Assembly: GCA_038200275.1 (NCBI GenBank)
Contig: JBBPYC010000015.1
Span: 1-60,768, forward strand
DNA: 60,768 nt
DNA from: JBBPYC01 sp038200275
GTDB lineage: Bacteria; Pseudomonadota; Gammaproteobacteria; Burkholderiales; Burkholderiaceae_C
Direction of reading: 5' to 3'
How positions within the stretch are numbered: position 1 is the first letter of the stretch; every line of letters begins with the position of its first letter. The notes under the pieces were generated by a model, which saw only the letters and a list, made by a program, of their open reading frames with translations, ran no database searches and was not told where the DNA came from. Below, piece after piece: positions 60,622 through 60,768 of this stretch. Made by a program: the position numbers and the translations under genes.

Positions 60622-60768
60622 AAGCGCGCCGATGATCCACGGCCAGGAGACGATGGAGGCGACCGTGCCGGGGTTGCGCTCCAGGCTCTGCAGGGCGTGC
60701 ATCAGGTGCCGCTCCAGCGCATTGAGGCTTGGGAAGACCCGGTTGTGGAAGAACTTCTCGCGCAGCTC
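60601..60768 (-). CDS. IS630-type transposase, C-terminal fragment cut by the window edge
   Basis: The frame enters at the window edge as ELREKFFHNRVFPSLNALER and continues HLMHALQSLERNPGTVASIV and SWPWIIGALLVSLVN to a TAG at 60601. KFFHNRVF and the terminal SWPWI are typical of IS630 transposase ends. It has the same orientation as the N-terminal fragment at 1-166, and the two are probably the two ends of one element type. Confidence 0.75.
   Translation of the reverse strand, partial: ELREKFFHNRVFPSLNALERHLMHALQSLERNPGTVASIVSWPWIIGALLVSLVN

Overview
This window is a high-GC proteobacterial chromosome segment. Gene content and gene order (sodB, xseA, exbB, exbD, lpxK, a Trm112-like gene, kdsB and adk in a row; several Bug/TctC-type binding proteins; a complete sox cluster) suggest a betaproteobacterium of the order Burkholderiales that can oxidise thiosulfate. 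No rRNA, tRNA or CRISPR array was recognised.

Layout. 1-228 is the 5' end of an IS630-type element lying nine bases from the icd stop codon. 237-12400 is core metabolism and envelope: icd, two small secreted repeat proteins, a DUF192 protein, sodB, xseA, the exbB-exbD-lpxK-Trm112-kdsB-adk run, a decayed asparaginase gene and lexA with an SOS box. 12700-16220 holds a conserved hypothetical, a hotdog dehydratase plus FabG-like reductase pair, a universal stress protein and a 2OG-Fe dioxygenase. 16300-26120 is a sulfur-oxidation region, almost all on the minus strand: soxC-soxD-soxY-soxZ-soxA-soxX-soxB, a periplasmic DsrE-like protein, a SoxH-like metallo-hydrolase and a TlpA/SoxW-like thioredoxin. 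Diverging from soxC are two Bug-type solute-binding proteins and a hydroxypyruvate isomerase-like gene.

29300-34800 has small envelope proteins, ttcA, folB, a pteridine-reductase-like SDR and a MidA-like methyltransferase. 35185-44709 is a complete RND multidrug efflux operon (mdtA-mdtB-mdtC plus an outer-membrane channel). 44775-54300 mixes housekeeping genes (cca, ridA, ybeY, phoH), a patatin, a GST, an NDUFA9-like protein, an intact diguanylate cyclase and the remnants of decayed 7TM-sensor/GGDEF genes. 54354-58133 has ruvA and ruvB separated by a lipoprotein serine protease with three DUF5648 repeats. 58264-60768 is a nested insertion-sequence island: an IS630 fragment, an intact ISL3 element with perfect 24-bp ends, an IS1182 fragment and the 3' end of a second IS630-type element.

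The most unusual pattern is a family of about 70-100 bp GC-rich intergenic repeats. Six copies were found, and each begins 5-36 nt after a stop codon in the same orientation relative to the gene it follows. Two of them sit inside the sox cluster. Both ends of the window fall inside IS630-type transposase genes of the same orientation, so the segment is probably bounded by copies of one repeated element.
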